Part shown: positions 11,327 to 25,200 of the stretch, in pieces | How the letters are laid out: each line of letters starts with the position of its first letter | Position numbering within the stretch: position 1 is the stretch's first letter | Source of the DNA: Osmia lignaria lignaria | Lineage: Eukaryota > Arthropoda > Insecta > Hymenoptera > Megachilidae | Length of the DNA: 64,000 nt | Assembly (NCBI RefSeq): GCF_051020975.1 | Contig: NC_135046.1 | Location: forward strand, 7,192,001-7,256,000 | Direction: 5' to 3' | The notes under the pieces: model-generated | The model's input: only the letters and a program-made list of their open reading frames with translations | Database searches by the model: none | Told to the model about the DNA's origin: nothing | Made by a program: the position numbers and the translations under genes

Positions 11327-14300
11327 TGAAGACGAGACAAGAGAACGGAAGGTTTGCTTTATCAACAAACAGAATTTCAACAACTTGCTCCGGATGCTTT
11401 CGTGCATCGTCGAAAGCAAGTAAGATATTTTGGACGCTCACGTCAGATCCCTTGCTTTAAAGCTGAGTGCGATTCGTTCTCCCGATCAAGCTTTTCATTC
11501 CTCGATCCTACATTCCGCTTCTCTTATTTTTAAACAACTCTTCGTCGGCTCCCAAACGATCGAAGCAACGGATAAGTAAAGGCACAGTTTGGTTATCAAG
11601 CTTTCCCTTCGTTTAACCACAGGATGGTGTATCCAAGGTTTACGTTAACCTTCTTCTTGTACAAAATTTTCATTGCACGCTTGCCATGCTGAAATATAAC
11701 ATAGAGTTAAGTCTGAATCTGGAACGGGCCAGCATCCGCCATTGGAGGTGGGTTAACGCATTCGTCGGAACGTTAAGGCTTGAAAGGGAGCGAAGGGTTA
11801 AGCGACCTCGAGGAACGGATTCCGTGGAAGCAGCTGATCGGTTTAAACTCGTAGGGGTCGTAACGTCTGGCCCGGTTATTTTCGGAGCTCTCCGCGCGAA
11901 GAGCGCGAGGAAAGGAAGCCGAAATCGTAGACGAAGCGGGAGAAAGAGGAGACCGCAAGACGGACGCAAGCCGAATGTCTCACGGATTTCCGGACAGCGA
12001 AACGTTCGTTTCTAACTCGCGACGGAAATAAAACCGACGAGAAGGGATGTACGTGATGTCCTCTACGCGAGTCACCCTTCTTGCCAGCTTTACTTCTGCT
12101 TCGTGATTCGAACGCATTCATTATCTTTTGAACTCTCGTAGATTTTGATATTCTTCAGAATATAAAGATTCAATGAATTATAAATTTTTATGAAAATTTA
12201 ATTAGTTTCGAGCTAAATGTTATTTTAATCCATTTATCCCGCATGTTAACATATTAAAAGGTATTTAAAATATAGTTAAAAATTCATATATTTCGCGAAT
12301 AATTGAATTTATAATGAACGAAAGAAATTCCATGCATTACTAGTTTAACCCGTCATTCGGACGGAACGGTTTCGGTTTTCGCATTCATCGTTCGATCGAT
12401 CAATCGATCACGACTATGAAAGTACCAACAGAAACCTGAAACGTTCCACGTTCAATTGATTTCGATCGGTAAAATTGAAATGATTCCTTCGATCGGTTAC
12501 ATACGCCCTCGTATCTTGTTCCCTCGATTTTGCCTGCGTTCCCGTATCCATATCCACAACCAGCCTACGTTATTATCCTCGATACTATCCCTCGTATGTA
12601 TTATTATATTACGTATTACCGTGCAGAATGTCAGAGAGATTCGATTTACCGCATCAACGCCTATTTAACGAGACTTTGACAACATTTAGCTAACTAGACC
12701 GGTATAATCGTTGCCCGTTCGCAACCGTCGATCGTCATTTAGCGTTGCTCGACAAATCGAACAATGCCGATTGACGACAAACTTACTCATTACCGAGTAG
12801 TTTACTATTTTCAACCAATTATGAATATAATTTAAATAATTCATTATCCCGTATTCGTGGTAATTGAACGCTTCAATGTGAAAATTAACTATTATTATCC
12901 TTAATAATTAGACACACGTTTATTTTCACTGGAAATCGACTGGCTCACCATTAGCCTTTTGAAATCTCAATTACCGTTTAACGTAATCAACGAATTGCAG
13001 TTGTCACGATAACGTATCGTATAGCCTGTAATATCGGTGGGCGTTCTCCTCGTCAACTCAACGCGTCTACTCTTCAGCACTCCTCCCTCTGTTTGTTTAT
13101 CTCCGTTCATCTGAATCGGCACGGGACCGTGCCTCGTCTCGATTCGAAATTCTGCCAGTGACAGCTCGTCCCGATCGCTTGACTCGTAATTAAATGACAC
13201 GCGTGCATCGCCGGTTTATTCTGTACATTCGATGCGACCCGCTCCGAAATCCATTTAACGGGAAACTTTGTAACGCGATCGCGAGGCATACAGCAACACC
13301 GTTTTCACCATTCTCTAATCAAACCTTTCGCAATACCGTTTGTTGCCCAATAATTACGAGTCCATTACTAAAACTTAATCAGTAGCAATATGTAATGACA
13401 TCAATATCCGACTGTGCAACCAGCAGTTTGAAAGTAATTTAAGATAGTCCTGTGTATCGATGATGATTCTCAGGAAGTGTATATATTGCTGATTACAGCG
13501 TTTCTTCACGCGAACCTGGCCCAGTTTCAGGAAACTGCTTTATTTTAAACTTTAGTAATGATATTTATCGAGAGAACAGGAAAGCGAAATCCCCATTATT
13601 CGAAAAATGTATCGTGATTGTCGGAGAGTATCGATGCGCGATTACAATTTGAGAAATTGGTTGCAAGAAGGAAAGGAAAGGGAAGATTATATTACCGAAA
13701 CGTGACAAATCCCACGGTAGGTCGCCTTAACTTTGTTGAACTCGTAAAACCGGTGAAATGATTTTATAGTTCCAAGTTATCGCGGCTTACGCCCGCTCGG
13801 TCGGTCTTTGCGAAAACAACCCCTTTCGATTCTCCATTATAAACGTATCAGCCATCTTTCAAATAGTAATCGCACCATCGTTTAATATCCATCTTCGTAC
13901 TGCCACAAGCGTTTTCACAAATTGTCAATTTGCCTGTCGATCAAGCGACCCGTTGAAAAATTCAACTCCATTATCCAGTTGGAAAACAATGCAATCGATT
14001 AACCTATTTTTCTCGCACGGGAGTCGAGCTCACGGATGAGAAAAAAAAAATACATCATAACGTGCTCGGTTTTAAGAGAGAACTTTGTTCAACCCTCCAT
14101 CCTCGTTTGGAGGAATGGAAAACCATTTTGTTTTGCGAAATAATTGAAACTAAATAATAGTTATTGGGTTGTTGCATAACAAATAGCCAATTTCGATGTG
14201 CAAAGTCTAACTCGATTTGATGACATAAAAGTTTTAAAGTTTAACAAAAATAATTACATAAACCTTCCATTAATACGATCATTCTAACGATTTACACGAA

Positions 14301-14584
14301 TAAGTAATGGCAACTGAAATTCTAAAGCTACATGTGTTGAAAATTCCTAAGTAAACCAATAACTGAAACCTGAACTGCAACCATCAAGTATTTAGAATAA
14401 ATCGATTCCTAACATTGCTTGAGATTTTCATGTATAAATCATGTTTAAAAGAAACCTATTTCCAACGTTTCAAATTTACATAGGAAATTTAACGACGCGG
14501 TAAGAATATATTCGGTAGCCCTATTAAAGATGTACAAGTTCATCTCACCCTAATCTTAATTTCGTTGAGTCAACAGCGAATGTC

Positions 14585-14606
14585 AGAGAGAGAGAGAGAA
14601 AGAGAG
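14585..14606. repeat. Interrupted (AG)n microsatellite
   Basis: Seven AG units, an AA interruption, then three more AG units. Confidence 0.9.
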
Positions 14607-17074
14607 TTCACCAAATGTGAAGAGTTCATCGAATCTTTCAAACAGAAACGTGGAATTGGAAATTAGCAGTCGCGTTGGAATTTTCATAAAACCCCATACG
14701 GATCCGTCAGGTTCGTCGTCGACGGAAAAAGCTGGAAGAATCTCCCTTAGATTTACTCCACCGACTCTCCGCTCAATTATTCCAATCTTCTTCGTTCTAA
14801 TCGCGATTCGTCCTAGCCGTCTGGTCCGCTGGAAGCCTGAAATCTCTTGGCCACGCGTTAAAACGCCTATCCATTTGCGAGGGTGTCGCATGGAGGCGGA
14901 ATACCAAGTGCAGCAGCTCGCTGAACGAAAAGAAGAGAAGGAAGCAACCGGGAAAAGATGGTGCTGGAGCAGGAGGGACAAAGTTTATCGTCCGACAAAC
15001 GACACGGACTTCGCACCGACGAAAATATCCCGGAGCAGAGGAATTCGTTACCACGACTCCCTGCTCTCTCTCTTTCTTTCTCGGTGTGTGGCGGACGTTG
15101 GTTTCGCGCAATTTTAAGTCGTGACCCTCATCGAGGCTGGCTCTTTGATGAACGCTTTCCGTCATTTTTTTATGAGCCGGTTAATTGCGAGCGTTCGATA
15201 AAAATACGCGAAAGGATACCAGATTAATCACCGGGTTCGACATTTATCGAGTTAACCCCTGGTGTTGCAATACCAAGTAGGGATGATTATAGTTTACTCC
15301 TGGCTCCGGCTGGAACCCCTTTGCACGGTTGTTCGAAACGTTGCAACAGAGAGACTCGTTGAAAGAAGCCCGGGCCGGATGTGGATCGGAAAAAAGAAGC
15401 CGAAGGGGAAACAGAGCGAGGAAGGGTGGCCTAAAATTACTTAGTCGTCGCCGGGATTCACGCGCAATCCCCGGAATATCTTCGTTCCTCGACAAACTAT
15501 GTTTCTAGCCAAAGGATCCATTTTTTTCCCTCTTCGACGTTCTTCCAATCTTTATCTTTATTTGCGTTTCGTTTGGAAGATTGCCAATAATGCGCGAAAG
15601 AACGAGTTAGGCGTTCGATAGCAGGGAATTCCTGTCGCTCCTTAGCGAGTTACTCCAGAATTCCTTCGATCGGAGGAATTCCCTGGTTGCCCACTACGGG
15701 CCAAACCAAGAATTTTACGAAGTGGAGTCTCATGACCATGCGGTGAACGCAAATATCCGTTTTGACGAATGATTTTCCGTGGTCCCCTCGAACCCTCGTG
15801 AAATCTGAGTTTTAAAGTTTCTTCAAGTTTCTCAAGCGAAAAAGGATACTCTCGTCGATTCTCCATTCGAGATTCCAGCAAAAATGTTGCGATTCGAAAA
15901 CGATCACACAAGAATAGTCGGCGTCTTGTAAATACCAGCGTGACGTCCGTTCGTTACGCAGCTCTCGTCGCCTTTTAAGGAGAGTTCTCTCGTCACTGGA
16001 ATCTGTCTTTTGTCGTCGTACGCCGCGTCTTCGCACGATGCGAGAATAGAAACAAGCCTGCGGAAACGTGAAATAAAAGCCGAGGACTCGATGACGTTTC
16101 CGGAGAGACGGAAGGTTTGAACGAGCGGCAATGCAACGCGAATTCCGCTCGATACATTTGAAAAGTGCGCCAGACAAAGATCCCCCGAGCTACGAGTGCA
16201 ATCAAACTTTGACTGCGTTCAAGTTTTTAGTCAATCTTCCGAGCCGTTGCGCGGATAAAACTTGCGAGTAGCTTTGAACCGACGCCACTGTAAAGATAGC
16301 GTTATTGGTCTAACTTTTTACAGCTTTTTAGAGAGAAATTCTGATGTTTGGGACAACGAATCGCTAGTTTCTTCTTTATATTCTACGGTATACTTTCTAT
16401 TAGCAGACATCTGTTTTATTACGAATTTAACCTTTGGGAAGTTACGGAAAGTTATTTAATTGCCCATAAAAATAAAGAAAAGAGTGAACGTGAAGTGTTT
16501 AGCTTCTATTATTATATCAGTTTAATGTCTCGACGACGATTATTTTTGCTTACTGCTTGTCGTGCACGTAAAAGGACGACGTTAGAGAATGCAGTTTATT
16601 CAAAAGTAAGCTGGATTATGACTCCACGCAATCATTTATGACCGCGCAACGCGCGTGAATCCGCCTGTGTTTCTGTAGTTGCTAACTGTGCAAGGTATTC
16701 GGTTTAAGCAGAAGGAATTTACAAAAACAACGACGGGTTAAAGTTTCGCTCTCGGTTCAGCAAACTTCCCCGTGAAAATTTAAAATAGTCCTTGTCTAGA
16801 CATCTAACCATCACTTGGAACGTACAGAGTGTCGTCTTCTCTGATACGTTCTGTATCTGAAGTACCGATCTAACGTTTAAACCCATCAAATGTCTTTTTT
16901 TTCCTTTTTAACGAACAATTAAGAATAGGAAGTAGCACCAGGTTGCCAGGTAGCTAATCATTTTATCTTCTATCTATCGCTCTACGATATTTTCTTATCT
17001 ACGGCTCTCTCTCTCTTTTCAAGATGCACTACCATAAACTTAAGACGGAGGATCGCTATAATGGAGATTTATAA

Positions 17075-17106
17075 ATACGATTCTTCACACATACGATTCT
17101 TCACAC
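17075..17106. repeat. 16-bp perfect tandem duplication
   Basis: The unit ATACGATTCTTCACAC occurs twice head to tail and is followed by ATAT, the beginning of a diverged third copy. Confidence 0.92.
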
Positions 17107-20100
17107 ATATCACGATCAGAACAATTTGGAAACGATCGATCGAGACCCTTGATTCCATCGCGGCGTAATTTCAGCCGGCTGATCTACGAGCATGGTGCAG
17201 GTAGCTCTCGATAATTAGGATCCCATAGGTAGCCGTAACTTCTCTGCCTCGGTTCGTTCTATCATTGCCAAGATCTAGCCGTTGGTCCAGCGAACCGTGT
17301 TCTCGCTGCAGGGTGAGGATGATCGCACAATGCGTTACCGAACCGCGCGTCGTCCACGTTGAACGCTCTCGATTCTCCGAAGCAATTACTCGTAGATGAA
17401 AAACCGAGTACAGAGCGCTCCGCTCGACGATGAATTTCACGCTTTTCAACAGGTTGCTTTCAACGACAAAAACCCGATTCCTTGATAATCCATGCGGCGA
17501 TGTCCCCTATGGACTAGAAATTTTTAGCTCGAAGAATAATCACCGAGCGGATAGTATAGATCTTAAGGAATCGCGCAAAAAACGTGGCTAATTAACGCGA
17601 ACGGTTACTATAGCTACCGCTTTCGTCCTCTCTTGCTTGGAAACCGATTCAGCCTACCTGGAGGAGTGTATGGTCGATAACGTCTAAGAAGTCCCGCAAA
17701 TGCTTCCGCCGCGCACCGGCGAGAACATCGTCGGTCGACCGCTTGATAAACGGTTAACCTCCAGTCAAAGAGGTTCCTGTGCTCGCCCAGTGGCCGCTCG
17801 CGAACGGAAGACGAACGTGGCACGGATGAGTGCCACTGATCCGGTCGACCGGTTGATTAACGATCCGGCTGCACTCTCAGCGCCGCTTCCGCGATCTGAA
17901 ACGGAGAAACGGATTAGGATCGCTAATCGGTTTTGATGCACGATAAATTGCTGCACACCTTGGCCCGAACGATACGTTCGTTTCTTCCTCGATCGACGGT
18001 TTGTTTTCTCGCGACCACCGATCGACGCCATTCTCCCTTTCGTTCTGATTCATCTCGATTCGCGAAAGACTTTGTTCAACGCATCGATGATCGAGAAAGT
18101 AATCAATTTTCATTTCCTTGAAGAACGCGTTAGGTTAGTTAGTTTCTTTCTGCTCGTATCCCGGTCGCGTAATTGAAATGTTTCTCGGCTTCTTCTCGTA
18201 ATCGTATTGCGCTATTTCAAGAAATTTGCTTCTTAATACATAATGAGGATTTTCTGTTCGAAGAACAGTTTCAGTTTATTTTCAGTCTGGGTTACAATAA
18301 TGAGATTATTCACGAAATTGTATCTTGTTTCAGACTTCATTTCGAGAAATTTCATTTTTAAAAGAAGAATATAAATGTTCAATTTAAACGTTTTAACGGT
18401 CTACATTTCAATGGCTATTGTTACATTATAATTTCTCTTTATATCGAAAAAGAGAGTACTGTTCTACTGAATTATCAGTTCTCAAAGCGGAATTAGTACG
18501 TAATACTTAAGTAAAAAGTTACATGTCAAAGTTATGAATACGTAACATCACCTGTCGAATAAGTTCTGTGCTTTAATAGTATTAATTTGTACAACTGTCT
18601 TTTCTGCGAAATTATTCTATGGACTCCCACGAATATTGAACATCGAACGGCCACGTATACGTTGAATAGTATAACTCTAAAGTAACCCGTCGTGTAAATA
18701 TATTCTTCTTTTACGTTTGAGGGATTATTTTAAACTTTTCCTTTTATCTTTGCTATAGTGATCTTATTATAGTGAGCATTCATTTCATAACGAAGCGGTT
18801 GTTTATGTTGTCTCTTTTGGTTTACCAATAAATATTTCATTTATTCACAAATATTATTTCACGATTTGCATGCAATATTTTCAACAGAGAGAAAAATCAT
18901 TGTTTTTAACAGCGGACAGTGCGTTTTATCGTTAAACGTTTTATTTGCTCACAATCAACAATGATCGGGCTCGTTTGCAAGCGTGGAAAAGTGGAGACAT
19001 TTATCCAAAGAAATTCACGGTAGTCTGTAAATCAGGAAGAGTTGATTGGCAGCATTCGGAACGGTGTGCGGTGGTTGGTTGACGGACTCGGTTCTACCGA
19101 TCGTAAAATACCGTCGTTCCCTCGGGGGTTCTAGCGAGGATCGATACCGCGATGGCTAATTAAAGAAGAAAGTCGACGGTACCCGGTTCAATATTTATAC
19201 TTGTTTGCCGCCCTTAAAAAGGCTGAAACGAGAAGTGAAAAAGTAAAGAAAAGAAAAGATGAAAAATCATAGGCAAAGGGAAAGATAAAGATCGTAATTA
19301 ATGATTATCAAAACGACGAAGCATCGTGTGACGTTGGAACAATATTGTACGTATAGGTAGATGTTTGATATGACATGTACTGTTACCGCGTTCTGACGAA
19401 GCTAATAACTCTATTTAACCAGCACTTGAAGTTATTTCAATACACACACCGCGGCTCGGGCAATCAGGCTGTCGCGCGTTTTATACCACGGAAAACTCAT
19501 TTCGCTTGGCACGCTCTGCGTTCACCCTCGTAACATTGTTTCGTTTATTAGCGGGATCAATGCCACACGCAATATCACTAGATTTTCCGCGACAGTCCCG
19601 TCACTACTACAAAATGCAATTAATTTATTTATTTCGCTCTTTCACGTATTGTGTCCACATTGTTACTGCCCGGAATCTCTCTATTTGCCTATCAATTCTC
19701 CTTTTCTGCTCTTATTTCTATTTCGTTACCAATTTTAACGAAACAAGGAAACGATCGTAAAATTTCATTCAATCGTCACGGAATCGATGATGTTTCAAGT
19801 TATGCTTATTATTAGTCCGATTTTAGTGATATTTAAAATTATCCTACTGCTTTTATTTTTGAATTATTTATTCATTCAGCAAACAGATTAGCCATCGCCA
19901 CAATTATTTCATCCGAAATTTAAATCAGCCCTTTGAAAACACCGTGTATTTCGACATTTTTAATCCGCTTTTTCTCGTTGTACGGCAACAGACTGTGTTC
20001 TGTGGATATTATTATTGTACACCTGCCGCTGGCATTTAGAGAGGACGGAGACTCGCTCGGGGCACGGTCCGCTTTGAATCACAAATAGCGATTATTTATT

Positions 20101-22145
20101 TAAAATATTTGAGTTGCGGAATTTAATTGTTGCGAGTTTAAATAACTCGTACGCTTTCTGATAGGAACACTTTTTCAATGAACCAAACGAGTTTGGTATC
20201 CTTGATTGCCGTGTTTCAAATTGTCCTCTAATCGCTAATTAACTGGCTCGATTGCTGCAGCGTGTTAATAATTCGTATTATATAGAGTACCGTGTTAAAC
20301 ACAGCTGTTTGCATTCCATCATCGTGAACAGGACGCGTCAAATTAAATTTATGGATACCGATCACACGAATTTGCGCATTAAGTATCGATACCCGTTCGA
20401 TTACCTTCACGGTCTATCCAGGTGTTGCAAAGAATACGCATTGTAGCTGAACAAACGAAGAAAACTAATAATTCCGGCCTCGAAACGTCGCGGTAAATCT
20501 TCGTTGGACGATTTTTGCAATTACCTCCGGCCTTCCTCTTCTTCGTTAGTTGGTGTGAAGTACGACGGGACTTCCGGTGAATTACGTCTCTCCAGCGTCC
20601 GGGCCGCGATCTTTAACCGAGAGTCTTTCGAGGCGCGAGAAAAGACGCCAGCTAATTCGCTCCACAAATTAAACCTACTTGTCCCGGTAAATTCGTAATT
20701 AGAGCGAAGCGATGCGACGAATGGAAACGAGCCAGATGAGAGAGCGAAAGGGTTACCGAGATTGCGCCGCTGAGAACACTTTGAAGATCTCGAAACATTC
20801 GTTATCGCGATCGATAAATCTTTGTACCACGTTTCTTGTTGGAAAAAAAAAATCTGAGCATAAAAAGAGAGTACGGGGTGTAACGAAGAAATTACGAGAA
20901 CGTTGGGCGCCGTTTTAACGCGCTGAATTTCCATTAAAACCTCCGATTAATTTTCATCGCTCGCACGACCAGCTAGGAATATTTATTGGACAGGATCGAG
21001 CGAAAAGTGGGTGGTTCTGGAGGAAAGGGTTTCCGTTGCGCGTAAATAATATTCGTCGTGCGATATTACCTCGTAAACGATGCGGTTACCTAACGGTTAG
21101 CATTTTTACGAATCGTAGAAACCATTCGCCGTTTGTTTAGCGTGAAATAACTTGACGGTGAATTATGTGGAAGGTGAGAAGGAAAAGTGAACTAATAATA
21201 CAGGGTAGCTAATATATGCCGAAACTCCGATAGAATGTCTCAGGCCGTAGGCAAGGAAACGAAAACAAATAATCCAACAACGATGCGCTTGGAACTCGCC
21301 ATGAATATTCAAGCTGATTATTTTGCAGTTATTCATCGGTTAAGTTCGGTAAAGACGAGACTGTTGGCAAGTTAGTTACAGTGGTGTAGTTAAGAAGTTT
21401 TCGCCTGTCGATGGCAACCAGTGGTAGTGTCTGGTTCATTGTTCGGCATACCGAGGTCAGATTTAGCTGGGCCAGCGAAACCGCTTAATTTATCTTGATC
21501 TAATATCGCAACGACGCGATGGACGGACAAGTTTTCGATCCTCCTTCGACACCGGCATGCGGCATGGCAGCGTGATCGTGATCGTGACCGCGAGAGGAGG
21601 ATGTTGGACTTTTATCGTCGACTAGATATCGTGATGCGAGAGGGAAGTATCGACACAGTTTCGATGTTAAATTCAGAGGCCAGAGGGACGAGATGCACTC
21701 GAGACGTCTCCGAAGTGGAGACTAAAGTTTCTCTTGGCTCCGACGAGACCCTTCTTCCCTTTGAACTCGGCTCGCCGGGAAGTAAATCATGGATTTAGCG
21801 CAAAGGCGTAGGAGCCGTCGTCGACCGGCTAACCTGTTCTAACGATGAAATAGTGCGTCTTTCCTCTCCGCCTCCTTTTTCGACCCGATTAACGGGCAAA
21901 CTCCTGCTCCTACTCGTATCTAGAGGGAACAGCCGAGAATCCTGGCACGACGATAATTTCGCGCATTTTTTTCCTTTCCTTTTTCTCACGCTCCACGGAA
22001 ATTTCATTCCGCTGCGTTTCGAGCAAATTCGTAACGCAGCCTTCACCTGGTTCCAAGCGAACTTTCAAGCGGCGAGAATTGAAAAAGTTGCGTCCCGTCT
22101 CCGTGGTCGCGACTGCGGGGGATTTTAATAATTCGCCAACGGGGT

Positions 22146-22146
<1 letters not shown>

Positions 22147-22198
<52 letters not shown>
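22147..22198. repeat. (AG)26 perfect microsatellite
   Basis: Twenty-six uninterrupted AG dinucleotides, the longest dinucleotide repeat in the window. On the minus strand it is read as alternating Ser-Leu, which artificially lengthens two open frames there; these are not genes. Confidence 0.98.
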
Positions 22199-22202
<4 letters not shown>

Positions 22203-25200
22203 CGGGTTCCACGTTAGACGGAAGGTGAACGAAAAACCGTTCTGGAATAAAAAAGTTAGCGTCTCTCTTCTCCCCATTTCTTCGGTCGAGCGTGAATGAT
22301 GTGCGTGAAACAAGCAGCAAATCGATGCTCCACTTCGAAAAGTACGTCGCGATGAGAGAATTTACCTGGTGACGTGTTCGTGTTCCCGAAGGTACAGATT
22401 GTAAAAGAGAAAACGACGAAATTGAAGTGTAAACGCGATGAACAAATTTCAATGGGTCATCGATGAATTCGTTCGCATAGCTATCTCTTCAAAGTGAAGT
22501 TCGCCATCGTTCATTGCTGACCACTGTATCAGAGAAATTTGATTGCCCCACTGCATTCTCGAGTCGCTGTCCTCTGTGTTTATTGAAATAAAATTAAAAG
22601 AAAAAGATAAAGAGGTACTGTTGTTCGGTTCTCCGTGAAACCAAAACTTTCAGAACTTTTTCCAACTCATGCACGCGTATTTGGCTCGCGTGTACCTAAC
22701 TAGCGGATCAAAGGGAACGCTTGCGGCCGGATTCCGAGGCAGACGCACCGAGCATCGACGTTATCCACGAAGAGGCAAATCGATTCGATTCGAATACAGA
22801 AAAGTCGAGCGTATCCGGTCGACTGTGAAAGCTTCCGTTCGCTTTCGATTGCCGTTCTTTTTTGTTTGAAACTTCAGCCCCCTTCCTGTTCTTGAAACCA
22901 CCCCTGCCCACCGCTTCGACCATCTCTTCCATCTTTCTCTTTATCCAAGAATAGCTCGGCTACCATAATAACCGCGTGGAAAGAATAGATGAGAGAAGAG
23001 TAATTCTTGCTCTGTGAAGAGTCGCATCACGATGTATAGGGTGTCGTATAACTGGTGGATGCAACCGGAAGAATTAAGATTCTACACGACGAAACAAGAG
23101 CAAATTGTACGATGCTGTTTGATAAATGAAATTACGTATGCAAAATTTTTAGTCTTATTTTTTACGTGGAATCAGAATTTTGGCGGTTACAAGGACCATT
23201 AGATATCACCCTGTATATTCATCCCCGACTCTGTCGCTTCTCTTCGTCGTGTTTTGTCTCTCCGTTCCTCTCTCTAACTGCAGTCCACTGTTTGTCACCG
23301 CAGTTTCTCCGCTTAGCATTGTGCTCGCTTTTCTCCCCTTCTTCGTCTTTCCCTCTTCCGCCCCGCCAGCCCCCTTTTCTAACCCATTCTCTCCGATTCT
23401 TCGTTCCCTTGTCGTCTGCGTTACGTTTCTCGTTACGACTCTGTCGTTTCTCCCCGGTTACCATGTATTTTTGGACGTGGACCTGAAGAAACGGTTCAAC
23501 GACCTCATTCGTCCCTGTACCGGAACGTATATGCATGCGCCGACTGACGAGGACCGGGGAAAATCGTGATTGATCGTCGTTTCGACGAACCACGTTTTCC
23601 TTGCCCTCTTTCTAACGAGGGTTTGATACGATTTCTTCGTTCCCGCCCCCATCGTCGTCATAGTTAGGCGAAAAATTATGCTGGATCCTGCCCTTATAAT
23701 TAGACGGAAATCGTTACCGCAGTAACGGATCCGTCGACTTGTGCTCTTTGATGATCGATGACGATCGATTTCTTTTGGTAAACGGTGCTACGTTATATGC
23801 CTTATGAACAATATTTTTTCTCAAGTTACTTGCACAGTAAATCTTATATCCTTCAGTTGATTCGAAATGCTCGTTGAACTTGCTGTCCTATGAACTTCTT
23901 GGTCGAAAGTTTTACTCCTCTGCGTCTTAATTCGAAGTTCCATAAATTTCACAATCCGGCGCACCTGAGTTCACGGATGGAGGAAAAATAAAATTTTGCC
24001 ACGTAACTAAGTTTCTTGAAATGTTGCGTCGTTTTACGCGTTGATAAGAGCTTTCATCATGGGCGTCCAAATGGCATACAAAGCAGAATCAAAAAAATGG
24101 TGCAGAGAAACTTTAAAATCATCCTGGCCACAAAACCGTCAGAAGTTAGACGGCCGTCAGGGATCGCGGAATTACATCCAACTTGGTGAAAACCGGAAAA
24201 TGTGTTCCTGACACTTTTCTGTGCGCATCCTTTCGTGAGTTACCGCGGTCGGACAGGTAACATTTTTAAAGAATTTTTTTTGCATCCCTGCTGTTACGCG
24301 ACAATAGGATTTCTATAAATATTTTCCACTCCTAGAATAATAGAGATTCGATGTTACTTGCTTCGTCGAAATGGTTGCAATTTGCATATCGTAAGTGTCT
24401 CACTGGTGGAAATTACTATTCGACAATGACGTTACTTCTCTGAAACGTTTCGCTTTCCAATTCCACGTTGTTTTCGAGTGTCCACGTCTATCATTATCAT
24501 CCAATGGCTACTCAAATATTTGACAGCGACTCGGCTCGAATACATTTTCCAGTTAAATGTGAATAACAAAACTTACGACAGAAGTTTAGTTAAATTCGCG
24601 ATGAAATAGGAAGCTGCCAGATGTTGGATCAAAGTTGGGCGTAAATTTTTTAATGAGAAAATAAAACAAAACAGGGTATAAAGTTAAATTCTTGTTGCTT
24701 CGATGGACCAAGGATTAATACCGAATGGTTTCCGCGATATTGGAATAATACAGGAGCAACATTCGCTGTTTCTTTCCTTGTGGCAGGTTAACACTGGGAA
24801 GCCAGTACCGGCTAGATTATCGATCTCGCGTCAAATTAATGGGGAACAAGTGTAATCTCGTGTATGAAACCTGTGCCCCTCGCTCCTCCTCCTCCTGCTG
24901 TTGGCCCCTTCAGCCAAGCCCAGTGGACGTAATTCCGGGGCTGTACGCGTTCCGGACAAATTGACCCCATAGTTTAATGGTGCGCCGAGTTTCGAGTAGT
25001 TGGGCCGCGGCAGATAATGGAGCCGAATGGTGGATGGGCGAGAAGCGAGGGGGGCTTGGGATGGGGTGAGGGCTATATTCGAATGATAATATTCGAAAGG
25101 CGGCCTCCTATTTCGAACGAGTGGAAATGGGTCGTGCCGGAACCGCTTCGTTGCCGGGCATCGTCGATGGCGAAACGGACCGTAAATGACTCGTATAATC

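Larger units (their letters stand above)
9475..22146. other. Probable intron or intergenic DNA
   Basis: If the exon at 9262-9474 is real, its intron begins here. I see no exon with paired splice sites. AT-rich, CpG-poor patches (12120-12330, 14160-14500, 18360-18900, 19770-20110) alternate with CpG-rich blocks (9850-10480, 17600-18100). Repeats in this block are listed separately. Confidence 0.55.

Noticed and set aside
11280..11345. Retrotransposon tail at the 16-base poly-A
   Set aside because: No reverse-transcriptase-like frame upstream and no target-site duplication.
21910..22452. 180-codon minus-strand frame with a Ser-Leu repeat
   Set aside because: The frame is lengthened by the (AG)26 microsatellite; the rest has no motif.
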